The notes: generated by a model not told the origin, from the letters alone. DNA of 64,000 bases from an archaeon (GCA_021828185.1 JAKASI010000001.1:434001-498000); one strand, 5' to 3'; counted from the stretch's first letter, positions 25,883 through 34,994 are shown. A program made the numbers and translations.

Positions 25883-26134
25883 CTACTTCCGCCTCCTTAC
25901 GAAGATTCTGTCGTATCCAGCCTCGTTGACCACGCCGAGGTACTCTTGGCCCGTAGCCTTTGCCCACACGGGGATATCGGCTTTGGACCCTTCATCCGAC
26001 GACATGGTCTCGACTATCCCGCCTATGGGGATGGTCGTGATGGCGATCTTCGTGTCAAGCAAGGGGCCCGGGCAGGAGGTCCCCCTGGCGTCCACCACCT
26101 TGTTCGCCTTGATTGCCGCGAGGTCAGTGCTCAT
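25883..26134 (-). CDS. tusA: TusA-family sulfur carrier protein
   Basis: 83 residues with the TusA/SirA hallmark DARGTSCPGPLLDTKIAI; C21 in CPGP carries sulfane sulfur as a persulfide. The C-terminal half (VWAKATGQEYLGVVNEAGYD) matches the usual fold. It lies 13 bp after a DsrE-like gene and upstream of the Hdr/Qmo-like genes, as in known sulfur-oxidation gene sets. Confidence 0.93.
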   Translation of the reverse strand: MSTDLAAIKANKVVDARGTSCPGPLLDTKIAITTIPIGGIVETMSSDEGSKADIPVWAKATGQEYLGVVNEAGYDRIFVRRRK

Positions 26135-26147
26135 TCCTGATTGCCTC

Positions 26148-26564
26148 CTAGATGAAGAGGTTGACCTTGGCGTTCTTGGCGTATGCGAGCAAGGTCCCGA
26201 CCCCGCACATGTCGTCCACTATGGGATCGAAGTTGTCCTTCTTCAGGCCCATCAGGTCCGCGGTCATGGTGCAGGCGTGAATCCTGACGGTCCCTGCCTG
26301 CTTTGCCTTCTTCATGTTGTCGTACCAGCTGGGCATGTGCTTCTGCTGCATGAGCTGGATCATCATCCCGCTCATTTCTTCGAAGTCCTTGCTGAACTTC
26401 ATATTCGTCCCGACGACTTCCTTTCGGAACGAATTCAGGCCGTAGAACGTGGCGAAAATGTCAACGTCCATTCCCATCGCGACTGCTCCCGATGTAATGA
26501 CGCTGGCCGCCATTAGTTTATCCACGGTACCTGAAAACAGTACCATTGACATCTTGTCGCTCAT
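26148..26564 (-). CDS. DsrE2-like sulfur-transfer protein
   Basis: 138 residues of the DsrE/DsrF fold. The DsrE2 signature is MSMVLFSGTVDKLMAASVI and HACTMTADLMG with C98 as candidate persulfide carrier; a second Cys is at 120. First gene of the minus-strand sulfur operon, 108 bp from a divergent TFB-like gene. Family knowledge: DsrE2 and TusA exchange sulfur in sulfur oxidisers. Confidence 0.9.
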   Translation of the reverse strand: MSDKMSMVLFSGTVDKLMAASVITSGAVAMGMDVDIFATFYGLNSFRKEVVGTNMKFSKDFEEMSGMMIQLMQQKHMPSWYDNMKKAKQAGTVRIHACTMTADLMGLKKDNFDPIVDDMCGVGTLLAYAKNAKVNLFI

Positions 26565-26672
26565 GAATTGCCGAGGGTATCCTACGGGTTAAGAAATCAT
26601 CTGTGCAAATGCGAGCAGCTGTACGGACTGAGTTAAGCCAGGCTCACCCTTAATATACTGCCGGGGCAGTCA
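26565..26672. promoter_or_regulatory. Divergent promoter region, dsrE2 / TFB-like copy 3
   Basis: 108 bp. On the plus strand TTAATATA (26650-26657) lies 16-23 bp before the TFB-like ATG, implying a very short leader. On the minus strand TTTCTTAACCC (26588-26598) lies about 24-34 bp before the dsrE2 ATG. TGTGCAAATGCG at 26602-26613 is shared with 14319-14330 upstream of the respiratory membrane protein. Confidence 0.5.
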
Positions 26673-27317
26673 ATGGGACAGACTGTAAGGTTCGAGGCAG
26701 GCCCGAGCAGCAGGGCTCACAGTCAGGAGGCCCTTTCGCGCTTCATTCAGGAAATGACGGTCCTGTCCGACAGCTTGGGGCTCCCCGATGAGGTCATGGC
26801 AAGAGCGGCCTCGATCGTCACTCGGGCAGCCGCGATGCGGTTCTGCAGGGTCACGACGAGGCCCGTCCTGGCCGCTTCTGCGCTCTATGTTGCCTGCCGC
26901 GAGTGCAAAGTGCCCCTGACCCTCCGGGAGGTCGCGGAGGCGACCGGGACAGAGCTTAGGGATGTCGGGAGGTGCTACGCAACAATGCTCGAGCGGATGC
27001 ACATCGCCCGACCGGGGGTCAACGGCAATTGCTACGTCCACCGCCTGTCACTGAAGACCCCCCTCTCGAAGGAAACCTACAAGGAGTCGGAGGACGTGAT
27101 TCGGGAGGCGATTTCGGCCGGACTGGACGGTAGGAATCCGATGACCCTCGCTGCTGCCGCCCTCTACCTGGCTTCATGCAGCAACGGAGAGAAGGTCACC
27201 CAGAGCGAACTGGCGGAGGCGGCCGGGGTGGGGGAAGAGAGCGTGCGGGAGTGTTGCAAAGCCATCAGGACCTATGTGGTCCTCAGGGGGCATAGTCGGC
27301 CATGGGAGTATCATTAA
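26673..27317 (+). CDS. TFB-like factor lacking the zinc ribbon (copy 3)
   Basis: 214 residues with two cyclin repeats (ALYVACRECKVPLTLREVAE; MTLAAAALYLASCSNGEKVT) and a 40-residue N-terminal segment with no CxxC pair. Closest in arrangement to copies 1 and 2. It is divergent from the sulfur operon, so it is a candidate regulator of that operon; this is inference from position. The ATG at 26673 is well placed behind a TATA-like box. Confidence 0.87.
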   Translation: MGQTVRFEAGPSSRAHSQEALSRFIQEMTVLSDSLGLPDEVMARAASIVTRAAAMRFCRVTTRPVLAASALYVACRECKVPLTLREVAEATGTELRDVGRCYATMLERMHIARPGVNGNCYVHRLSLKTPLSKETYKESEDVIREAISAGLDGRNPMTLAAAALYLASCSNGEKVTQSELAEAAGVGEESVRECCKAIRTYVVLRGHSRPWEYH

Positions 27318-27342
27318 ATCAGGAACCCGTTCGATAAGGGCC

Positions 27343-27921
27343 ATGGCCCGGACAAACCTCTCGATCGACAAGACCGTTTTCGAGGAATTCGCCGCCGAAG
27401 CGGACAGGAGGAAGATGACCCTCTTCGCGTTCGCCAACGAGGCCCTCTCGGCCATAACCAAGATCTCGAGGGAAGGGGGCGACCCAGAGGAGTTCTACAA
27501 GATCTGGCGCGTCCTTTCGATACTGAGGCAGGTCGACGTGATCACCCTCCCAAGCGACTTCGTCGAGTATCTCATCGAGAGGCAGTACAAGACCGACACC
27601 GCAGGCACCAAGGCCAAGTTCCGTGAGCTCGGCACCTCTCTGGTGGGGCTGCTGAAGATGGCCGCCGAGAACATCGAAGACGTGACCCCCCTGGCCAAGG
27701 ACTTCGGGTTCTTCATCCCGATAAAGCACTTCGCCCTCGCCCAGGTGAAAGAAGGAGTGATCCAGCTCGACGTCGTCGGGGCGGGGAAGGGGATCGAGAC
27801 GACTCAGTGCTCCTCTGAATTCTTGAAGGCCGTCGTAGTCGGGTACGGATACATCATCAAGAAGGAAGAGCTCCACCCCGGCACCATCAGGCTCGTGGCC
27901 GAGAAGGCGGCCCGGGACTAG
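27343..27921 (+). CDS. Archaeal protein with ribbon-helix-helix-like N terminus, function unknown
   Basis: 192 residues from ATG 27343; a TATA-like CATTAAAT at 27312-27319 lies 24-31 bp upstream, fitting a leaderless transcript, so the longer frame from 27274 is not used. The first 35 residues (RTNLSIDKTVFEEFAAEADR) look like a CopG/RHH DNA-binding arm. The remainder is a mixed alpha/beta domain ending with a possible ligand fold. No catalytic motif recognised. Confidence 0.75.
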   Translation: MARTNLSIDKTVFEEFAAEADRRKMTLFAFANEALSAITKISREGGDPEEFYKIWRVLSILRQVDVITLPSDFVEYLIERQYKTDTAGTKAKFRELGTSLVGLLKMAAENIEDVTPLAKDFGFFIPIKHFALAQVKEGVIQLDVVGAGKGIETTQCSSEFLKAVVVGYGYIIKKEELHPGTIRLVAEKAARD

Positions 27922-27937
27922 CGGCGAGCGCCTCGTT

Positions 27938-28249
27938 CTAGGCCTGTGACTTCCCGCAGTTCGGGCACCACTGGGCGCCCTGGGTGATGGCCGCACCGCA
28001 GAACCTGCAGGAGTTTCCTCCCTTCGGACTTGGGGCGCCTTGCTCCTGGCTCCCCCTGACGACCACGTGCTCAGATATCCCTGTCACATCGGAGACCTTC
28101 ACCTGCGATTCCGTGCCGTCGCGCCCCCTCACCTGGAATGCTATCCCCCCTCCCAGGTCGAACAGGACGTCTGTCACCTGCCCCTTGACATTCCCTGAGG
28201 TCTCGATGACCATCTTCCCGACCACGTCCTCTTTCCTGAACGACTTCAT
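27938..28249 (-). CDS. PRC-barrel protein with C-terminal zinc ribbon
   Basis: 103 residues. Residues 1-65 form a PRC-barrel (RKEDVVGKMVIETSGNVKGQ...), a small beta barrel used in RNA- or protein-binding contexts. The end is a CxxC-x10-CxxC ribbon (CRFCGAAITQGAQWCPNCG). Convergent with the preceding gene and divergent from EF-2. Exact role unknown. Confidence 0.8.
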   Translation of the reverse strand: MKSFRKEDVVGKMVIETSGNVKGQVTDVLFDLGGGIAFQVRGRDGTESQVKVSDVTGISEHVVVRGSQEQGAPSPKGGNSCRFCGAAITQGAQWCPNCGKSQA

Positions 28250-28366
28250 CTGCCTGCCAGTTGGCCCGAGGTTGAGAATAAGCCTTGCCCGCCCACCTCC
28301 GACTCGCTCCGAATCACGGAAAGCTTCATAACCTCTTACCGAAGGGTCGTTTCAAAGGTCGAAGTT

Positions 28367-30559
28367 ATGCCGAAATTCAAGACCACCGCCGAGGCTCTCA
28401 AGATAGTCCACAACAGGGAACAGATACGTAACCTCGGCATCATTGCCCACGTCGACCACGGGAAGACCACGACCTCCGACTCCCTTCTCGCGGCGACCGG
28501 GATGCTCTCACCCTCGGTGGCAGGTCAGGCTCTGGCTCTGGACTACATGGAGCTCGAGCAGCAGCGGCAGATGACCATCAAGGCAGCCAACGTCACGCTC
28601 TACTACGAAAAGGACGGGAAGCCCTACGTCATCAACCTCATCGACACCCCCGGCCACATCGACTTCACCGGGAAGGTGACGCGGTCTCTGAGGGCGGTGG
28701 ACGGGGCGATAGTGGTCGTCGACGCGGTAGAAGGGATCATGACGCAGACCGAGACCGTGACCCGCCAGGCCCTCGAGGAGAGGGTCAGACCGGTGGTCTA
28801 CATCAACAAGATCGACCGCCTGATCAAGGAGCTCAGGCTCACTCCCGAGAAGATGCAGGAGTGGCTCTTCGGCATCGTCAGGGACTTCAACCGCCTGGTC
28901 GAGACGTACGCGGAGCCAGAGTACAGGCAGAAGTGGAAGGTCTCTGTGCAGGACGCCCAGGTCGCCTTCGGCTCGTCGAAGGACAAGTGGGGGTTCAACT
29001 TCGACATGGCGAAGGCAGCCGGGATGTCCTTCAAGGACATCATCGGCGCCTATACCGCATCCACCCCAGAACAGCTGGGGGAAAAGCTCCCCCTCCACGA
29101 GGCTCTCCTCGGGATGGTGGTGAGGCACCACCCGCCGCCCCACGTCGCCCAGGCGTACCGCATCCCCAAGATCTGGCCGCAGGGAGACCTGACCAGCGAC
29201 GTCGGCAAGGCGCTCCTCGCCTGCGATGAGAACGGTCCCACGGTCATGATGGTCACCAACGTGGTGGTCGACCCCGCAGCCGGCCTCGTTGCCACGGGAC
29301 GGCTCTTCTCGGGGAGCGTGACCAATGGAGACCAGGTCTACCTCCTCAACTCGAAGCGGGAGGGGAAGATACAGTCGGTGCAGATATTCATGGGCTTCCA
29401 GAGGGAGATCGTAGACTCCCTCCCTGCGGGGAACATCCCCGCCCTGCTGGGGCTCGACATCCGCTCAGGAGAGACAATCTCGAACCAGAAGGGGGTGGCT
29501 ACATTCGAGTCGATACACTACGTGAGCGAGCCGGTGGTGACCGTAGCCGTCGAAGCGAAGCACCCACGCGACCTCCCGAAGCTGGTTGAGGTCATGCGGA
29601 GGCTCAACATCGAAGACCCCAACCTCGTTGTCACCATAAACCAGGAGTCCGGGGAGACCCTCATGTCGGGAATGGGGGTACTGCACCTCGAGATCGCGAC
29701 CACCCAGATCCAGCAGGCTGGGCTGGAAATAGTCACCTCTCCCCCCATAATCAACTACAGGGAGACCATCCGGTCACGCGCGGGCCCGATAATGTCCCGC
29801 TCCCCGAACAGGCACAACAAGATCTTCATCGAGGTCGAGCCGCTGGAACCGGAGGTCATCGAGCTCATCAGGAAAGGCACCATAGGCGAGAACGTCGAGA
29901 AGAAGGCCGTCATCAAGACCCTAAGGGACCACGGCTGGGACCCGGACCAGGCAAGGAACTTCCAGGCCATCGACGAGAGAGGGAACGTCCTCACCGAGGT
30001 GACCAAGGGTGTCCAGTTCCTTCAGGAGTCGATGGACTCCATCAGGGCGGGGTTCGACGACATCATGAAGAACGGACCCCTGGCCTACGAGTTCACCAGA
30101 GGGGTGAAGGTCGCTCTCACCAACTTCGTCCCCCACGAAGACCCGGCCCACAGGACCTATGCCCAGCTCATGCCCGCTTCAAGGCGCGCCATCCTGGGGG
30201 CGATGCTCTCCGCCAACCCGACCCTCCTGGAGCCCATCCTCGGCATCGAAGTGAAAGGCCCGTCAGAACTCATCGGCGCGGTCACCGGCGTCATCAGCGC
30301 GAAGAGGGGTAAGCTGGTCAAGATCGAGCAGAAGGAGGTCATGACCGTCGTGGAAGGGGAGATCCCGGCGTCGGAGACCTTCGACCTGAGCGAGAAGATG
30401 AGGGGCGCGACTGCAGGGAAGGCGGTCTGGAACACCCACTTCAAGACCTGGCAGGCGGTTCCACAGAACATGCTCTGGGGGCTGGTGACGGAGATCCGCA
30501 AGAGGAAGGGGCTGCCGCCGGAGCCTCCGAAGGCCGAGGAATTCATAGACAAAGAATAG
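28367..30559 (+). CDS. fusA: Translation elongation factor EF-2
   Basis: 730 residues, the full archaeal EF-2 length. GTPase motifs: AHVDHGKTT (about 29-37), DTPGHIDFTG and NKID. Domains II-V follow in order, with the tip-loop histidine region (SPNRHNKIFIE) in domain IV where diphthamide is expected nearby. Catalyses ribosomal translocation in the cytoplasm. Stands alone with its own upstream region. Confidence 0.97.
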   Translation: MPKFKTTAEALKIVHNREQIRNLGIIAHVDHGKTTTSDSLLAATGMLSPSVAGQALALDYMELEQQRQMTIKAANVTLYYEKDGKPYVINLIDTPGHIDFTGKVTRSLRAVDGAIVVVDAVEGIMTQTETVTRQALEERVRPVVYINKIDRLIKELRLTPEKMQEWLFGIVRDFNRLVETYAEPEYRQKWKVSVQDAQVAFGSSKDKWGFNFDMAKAAGMSFKDIIGAYTASTPEQLGEKLPLHEALLGMVVRHHPPPHVAQAYRIPKIWPQGDLTSDVGKALLACDENGPTVMMVTNVVVDPAAGLVATGRLFSGSVTNGDQVYLLNSKREGKIQSVQIFMGFQREIVDSLPAGNIPALLGLDIRSGETISNQKGVATFESIHYVSEPVVTVAVEAKHPRDLPKLVEVMRRLNIEDPNLVVTINQESGETLMSGMGVLHLEIATTQIQQAGLEIVTSPPIINYRETIRSRAGPIMSRSPNRHNKIFIEVEPLEPEVIELIRKGTIGENVEKKAVIKTLRDHGWDPDQARNFQAIDERGNVLTEVTKGVQFLQESMDSIRAGFDDIMKNGPLAYEFTRGVKVALTNFVPHEDPAHRTYAQLMPASRRAILGAMLSANPTLLEPILGIEVKGPSELIGAVTGVISAKRGKLVKIEQKEVMTVVEGEIPASETFDLSEKMRGATAGKAVWNTHFKTWQAVPQNMLWGLVTEIRKRKGLPPEPPKAEEFIDKE

Positions 30560-30656
30560 GGATTTTTCGGCAGCGTGGTGCGCCTCCACGGCGCCGTTTC
30601 TCACGATTGAGAATGGCACTAACATGTAAGAGCAACGAACGGAGAAGAAAGTCCGA

Positions 30657-32858
30657 TTGAATCGAACACTCACCGTTCTATTCCTGCTCGTCCTGATGCT
30701 GACCATGGGCTCATGCGTCCAGAGTTCGAGCGCGGCTGCGCCGGGTCTCCACCACCCTGCCTCCTTCCTCCCCTACGCCGGTTCTGCCAAGGCGCCTGCG
30801 GCACAGACCTCAGTTAACTACGACGAACAGATCGGGATGACCTTCACCCAGTCCTTCGCAAGCGTGTCCTACAACGTGACCGCAGTCTTGCAGACCGACA
30901 GCGACGGCTATGGCCCGGGTTATCTCCTCAATGGAGTGACTGATGGGGGGTATTGGTATCAGATTGGCATTTCCTATGACTGGCCGGGGAACGTAGGGTA
31001 CTCCCCGGGCTGGGCGGTGAACTATGAAGTGTGGGACAACACTGGGAACAGCATATTCCCCACGAATGGCGGGGGCGGCCTTGCAAACCTCACGGGCCCC
31101 GTCAACGGCGGGGACAAGGTGCTGCTGAGCCTGTACTTCTCCGGAGGCCAGGTGCAGATGACCGTCAAAGACTGGAACACCGGCGCCACGGGGTCAGAGC
31201 CCTATGCGGCCTTCGGTTCGACCTTTGTGGGTGTGACCGGCGCCCCTGCTGACGCCAACGGATACTTCACCGGTCCCATGACCGAATGGTACCACGTCAA
31301 CCCGTACTATGCCACCGACAGGGCGGTCACCTACGACAACCCGAAGCAAACCCTGACCTCAGCGGACGTGTGGGCGGACGAGTTCGACGCCAACACCTCC
31401 GTCTCGTTGTTTGGGAGCGACCAGGTGTTCATGTTCACGAACCCCGACCAGCTCCAGTCCTTCTCGACCAACGGCGCCGTGATCAACGCCAACGCTCACA
31501 TCTTCATCACCGGCGCCGTCACTCAGACCACTCTCACCTTTGCCTTTTCAGTCATCGGCGGCGGGAGCGGCTACTCCGCGCCAACCCTGACCTACGTCTT
31601 CAACGGGACCACGCGGACCGCCGCCCTGACCGGGTCTCTGGCTACCTTCTCAGCAGACATCGGCACGAACTGGTCCGTCTCCACGAGCCTCCCAGGGGGC
31701 TCCTCGACAGAGAGGTGGGCGACCGGGCAGACGAAGGGGGTAGTGGACTCTTCCCTCACGCAGACCATCATCTTCTATCACCAATACCTGGCCCCCTTCG
31801 ACTATCGGGTCAGCGGCGGCGGAACTGGGTATGCCGCTCCTTCCGTCCAGGCCTCAGCCTACGGGAGCTCGGTGAGCGTCAAGGGGAACACATCGGCCTG
31901 GGTTGACGCAGGGGGCGCGTTCGCCTATCCGACAGCCCTTCCGGGGTCGTCCTCTTCTGAGCGCTGGGCGACCCAGAACGGCGCAGGAACGATCACCGGG
32001 TCAGCCTCGGTCACCGTCCAGTACTTCCTGCAATACGGGGTCACTCTCAGCTACTCGGTCATCGGGGGAGGTTCCCCCGGCACCCCTTCCGTGTCGGGAA
32101 CTCAGTTCGGCAAGGCGTTCTCTTCCATGTTAGCCGGCTCTTCGACCTACTTCGTCGACCCAGGCTCTGCATGGAGCGTCACGGCGCAGCTCCCCAACAG
32201 CAACAGCCAGGAGAGATGGGCGACCACCCAAGCCGCAAACGGCACGGCGTCTGCCCCTGAGTCTCTCGTCTTGTCCTACCACCACCAGTACTCGCTCGAC
32301 ATCACGGCCAACCCGACGGCGGGCGGGACCACAAGTCAGTCCGGCGGTTGGGCCGACGCCGGAAGCACAGTTCAGCTCTCCCAGGCCACCAACCAGGGGT
32401 GGAAGTTTGTGGGCTGGACGGGGTCAGGGAGCGGGTCCTACACTGGTTCGTCCAATTCGACCAACATAGTGGTCGGGGCCCCCATCACCGAGACCGCGGT
32501 CTACTATCCAGGGTTGAACATCCAGGCCGGAGCTGATGGCGCTGTGACCTACACCTACGGGGCGACCAGCGGGACAGTCCAAGGAGGGTCTTCACAGACA
32601 GTCTTCGCCGCCCCCGGAACGGCCATCACCCTGGAAGCCGCACCGTCTTCGTTCCTCTACTCCTTCTCTGCGTGGGGGGTTGGAGCCACCGGGTCAAGCC
32701 CCTCCACGACCATAACCCTCTCGGCACCGACGTCCGTGCAGGCGGGCTTCTCCTCCAACATGACCGTTGTGGGAGGAATCATAGGGGTCGTCGTCATCGC
32801 AGCCGTCGCCCTGGCCGTGGTCGTCCGATCCAGAAAAAGGGCACCGGCACAAAATTAA
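30657..32858 (+). CDS. Large secreted surface protein with tandem beta repeats and C-terminal anchor
   Basis: 733 residues from TTG 30657, preceded by GGAGAAGAAAG. Signal peptide at about 1-27. The first 250 residues look like a concanavalin-type domain. From about residue 295 come three related units of about 85 residues, each with GGGSGYSAP/GGGTGYAAP/GGGSPGTPS and a closing ERWAT box, then Gly/Ser-rich InlB-like repeats (WKFVGWTGSGSG). A membrane helix and basic tail (VVRSRKRAPAQN) end the protein. Likely a cell-surface adhesin or envelope component. Confidence 0.82.
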   Translation: MNRTLTVLFLLVLMLTMGSCVQSSSAAAPGLHHPASFLPYAGSAKAPAAQTSVNYDEQIGMTFTQSFASVSYNVTAVLQTDSDGYGPGYLLNGVTDGGYWYQIGISYDWPGNVGYSPGWAVNYEVWDNTGNSIFPTNGGGGLANLTGPVNGGDKVLLSLYFSGGQVQMTVKDWNTGATGSEPYAAFGSTFVGVTGAPADANGYFTGPMTEWYHVNPYYATDRAVTYDNPKQTLTSADVWADEFDANTSVSLFGSDQVFMFTNPDQLQSFSTNGAVINANAHIFITGAVTQTTLTFAFSVIGGGSGYSAPTLTYVFNGTTRTAALTGSLATFSADIGTNWSVSTSLPGGSSTERWATGQTKGVVDSSLTQTIIFYHQYLAPFDYRVSGGGTGYAAPSVQASAYGSSVSVKGNTSAWVDAGGAFAYPTALPGSSSSERWATQNGAGTITGSASVTVQYFLQYGVTLSYSVIGGGSPGTPSVSGTQFGKAFSSMLAGSSTYFVDPGSAWSVTAQLPNSNSQERWATTQAANGTASAPESLVLSYHHQYSLDITANPTAGGTTSQSGGWADAGSTVQLSQATNQGWKFVGWTGSGSGSYTGSSNSTNIVVGAPITETAVYYPGLNIQAGADGAVTYTYGATSGTVQGGSSQTVFAAPGTAITLEAAPSSFLYSFSAWGVGATGSSPSTTITLSAPTSVQAGFSSNMTVVGGIIGVVVIAAVALAVVVRSRKRAPAQN

Positions 32859-32882
32859 GACCCCGCGCCCCCTGCCACCGCC

Positions 32883-33557
32883 ATGGGTAGTGACGACGAC
32901 CTGGCGTACCGCAAGAGCGTCAGGAACATGTCCATGATACTCGCGGTCATGGCCATAGTCATATTCACCGCGATATTCGTCCCTCCCTATCTCAGTCCAT
33001 ATCGCGACGTCTTCCAGCAGTCAGTCTCCTTCGACTCCCCAGCCGGCTTCACCATGCACCTCACCCTCAACACAACTTCGATTCCCCCGGCCAGTTCGGT
33101 CCTGATAAGAGGGTGGGTCAACGGTTCGTCCCTGTCCGTCGAGAACCTCACGGTCACGAACCAGTGGGCGTTCCAACAGAGTCTTCTCTGGGGGAACGTC
33201 TGCGCCTCGGGGTGGCCGATTGGGGTCGGGGTGATGGAAGGGCACTACACCCAGGACAACTACACTCTGGGTACGCTGGTCCGGATGCCGCTGCCACAGG
33301 TATCCTGCCCCGTCTCGGCTCCTCCGCAGTTCATCCTTCTCTACCCCCCTCCGCACTCGTCCCAGGCCCTTGCCAGCGTGAATGGGAACCCAGTGCACTG
33401 GCTCCTCCAGGCCGAGCTCGCGTTCAGCGACAGGTCTCTCGGGACGGCGTCTCAGCCCGGGAGCCCAGGCCCCAACGAGCTCCCACCGGGGGTGTACACC
33501 GCTGTCCTGGCAGACGAATGGGGGGATGTCCTGACCGCCAACTTCCTCGTCTCCTGA
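32883..33557 (+). CDS. Membrane-anchored extracytoplasmic protein, function unknown
   Basis: 224 residues. A single N-terminal membrane helix at about 17-36 leaves the rest outside. The outer part is beta-rich with repeated N-x-S/T sites and two cysteines (VCASG, VSCPVS) that could pair. It starts 24 bp after the repeat-bearing surface protein and may be co-transcribed with it. Confidence 0.65.
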   Translation: MGSDDDLAYRKSVRNMSMILAVMAIVIFTAIFVPPYLSPYRDVFQQSVSFDSPAGFTMHLTLNTTSIPPASSVLIRGWVNGSSLSVENLTVTNQWAFQQSLLWGNVCASGWPIGVGVMEGHYTQDNYTLGTLVRMPLPQVSCPVSAPPQFILLYPPPHSSQALASVNGNPVHWLLQAELAFSDRSLGTASQPGSPGPNELPPGVYTAVLADEWGDVLTANFLVS

Positions 33558-33591
33558 CTGCTTAACTATCCTGCCGGTCCCGGCGGCGACG

Positions 33592-34119
33592 TTGAAGGTC
33601 GAACCTTCCCTCATCCACAGGCTGTTCTATCCCCAGGTCCCCCTCGTCATGGCCTGCCAATACAGGGGGCGGGTGTCGGCGATGCCGGTCGTCTCCTATG
33701 CTTCGGTCTCGGACTCTCCGCCCATGGTAGCCGTGTCGTGCACCCCCGGAGGTTTCACCTGCAGACTGGCACAGAAGGCGGGCTCTTTCTCGCTCTCCCT
33801 CCTTGACAGGAGGCACCTGAAGGCCCTGGCGCGCCTGGCAACGGTGAGCGGTGCCAAGGTCAAGGACAAGTTGACAGACGCGGGGCTGGAGCATTCGGAG
33901 GGGGCGGGGCTGAAGGTCCCTGTGATTAAGGGCTCTCACGCGACCCTCGAGTGCGAGCTCAAGTCCAAGAATAGAACCGGGGATCACCTGCTCCTGGTCG
34001 CCCAGGTCCGGGCGGCCCGCTCCACTGGCGCTTTCACAGATTTCTGGGACTACTCGCAGTACGATCCAATCCTGTACACCGGGTGGAAGGATGGGATGAC
34101 CACCTATCGGAGCGCCTAG
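33592..34119 (+). CDS. Flavin reductase-like (FMN-binding split barrel) protein
   Basis: 175 residues. The stretch RVSAMPVVSYASVSDSPPMV followed by VSCTPGGFTCRLAQKAGSFSLSLLD matches the flavin-reductase-like split barrel that binds FMN. TTG 33592 lies 24-31 bp after a TATA-like CTTAACTA (33561-33568), fitting a leaderless transcript. Convergent with an F420-linked oxidoreductase. Physiological substrate unknown. Confidence 0.82.
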   Translation: MKVEPSLIHRLFYPQVPLVMACQYRGRVSAMPVVSYASVSDSPPMVAVSCTPGGFTCRLAQKAGSFSLSLLDRRHLKALARLATVSGAKVKDKLTDAGLEHSEGAGLKVPVIKGSHATLECELKSKNRTGDHLLLVAQVRAARSTGAFTDFWDYSQYDPILYTGWKDGMTTYRSA

Positions 34120-34994
34120 GCGTAGGACCTGATTACTTCCGACGAGAACTTCTTCAGGTCCGTGACAATGTCAGCCGAAGCCGGGTGGCTGATGGAAGCG
34201 CAGTAGTACTGGAGTCCTGCCTCTGCGTAGGCGTCAATCTCTCTCCTGATCTCGTTCGTGCTCCCGGATACAGCCACCCTCTTCTCCTTGTTGGCCCCGA
34301 CATACAGGTCGCGCTTTTTTCTCACGTCTGTCGTCATCCTTAGGGACAGAGTGATCTCCCTCCCAGACTTCCTGATTTCTTCGGCTCCCCTCCTGAAGTC
34401 ATCGACGTCAGGTCCGACGGGATGCCACCCGTCCCCCAGCCTGACCGTCCGCCTGACCGCCGTCGGCCCGTTGCCCCCTATCCAGACCGGTATGTCGCGC
34501 TTCGGGGGCTTGGGGAAGAAGAGCGCGCCCCTGACCCGGAAGTACTCCCCTTCGAAGTCGACCAGGTCGTCCTTCCACAGCGTCTTCATGAGCCTTATGC
34601 TCTCGTCCATGACCTTCCCCCTCTTCGAGAAGTCCGCGTTCAGGTACTGGAACTCCTTCTCGGCCCACCCGGCGCCGAACCCGAGGATGACCCTTCCCTT
34701 CGAGAACACGTCGAGGGTGGCCGCCTGTTTCGCCACCAGCACTGGGTTCCTCTGAGCGAGGACGATGCAAGATGTCCCCAGCTTCAATCTCTCTGTCCTC
34801 GAGGCGATGTAGGCCAGCGTCGTGAGGGGTTCGAGGAGCTCCCCGTACGGCTCTCTGAGCTCCGCCGGCATCACGATGTGGTCTGTGGCCCAGACCGAGT
34901 CGAACCCGGCATCCTCGCACGCCTCGGAGATCTCGACCAGCTGATCGGGGGTTATCTTGTCCCCGTAATTCGGCAGGACATATCCGAACTTCAG
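34116..34994 (-). CDS. LLM-class F420-dependent oxidoreductase, apparent CTG start
   Basis: Luciferase-like TIM barrel. The family N terminus KFGYVLPNYGDK and WATDHIVMP is encoded upstream of the first ATG (34874), in frame, beginning at CTG 34994 whose CTGA overlaps the npdG stop. Later motifs: GTSCIVLAQRNPVLVAKQAATLD, GRVILGFGAGWAEKEF and IPVWIGGNGPTA. With the CTG start it is 292 residues, a usual length; from the ATG it would lose about 40 residues including the first strand. Position next to npdG supports use of F420. Confidence 0.85.
   Translation of the reverse strand: MKFGYVLPNYGDKITPDQLVEISEACEDAGFDSVWATDHIVMPAELREPYGELLEPLTTLAYIASRTERLKLGTSCIVLAQRNPVLVAKQAATLDVFSKGRVILGFGAGWAEKEFQYLNADFSKRGKVMDESIRLMKTLWKDDLVDFEGEYFRVRGALFFPKPPKRDIPVWIGGNGPTAVRRTVRLGDGWHPVGPDVDDFRRGAEEIRKSGREITLSLRMTTDVRKKRDLYVGANKEKRVAVSGSTNEIRREIDAYAEAGLQYYCASISHPASADIVTDLKKFSSEVIRSYA

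Noticed and set aside
14319..26613. Shared 12-mer TGTGCAAATGCG before the membrane-protein gene and the sulfur operon as an operator
   Set aside because: A 12-base match is expected by chance in 64 kb; without a third copy or symmetry it is only noted.
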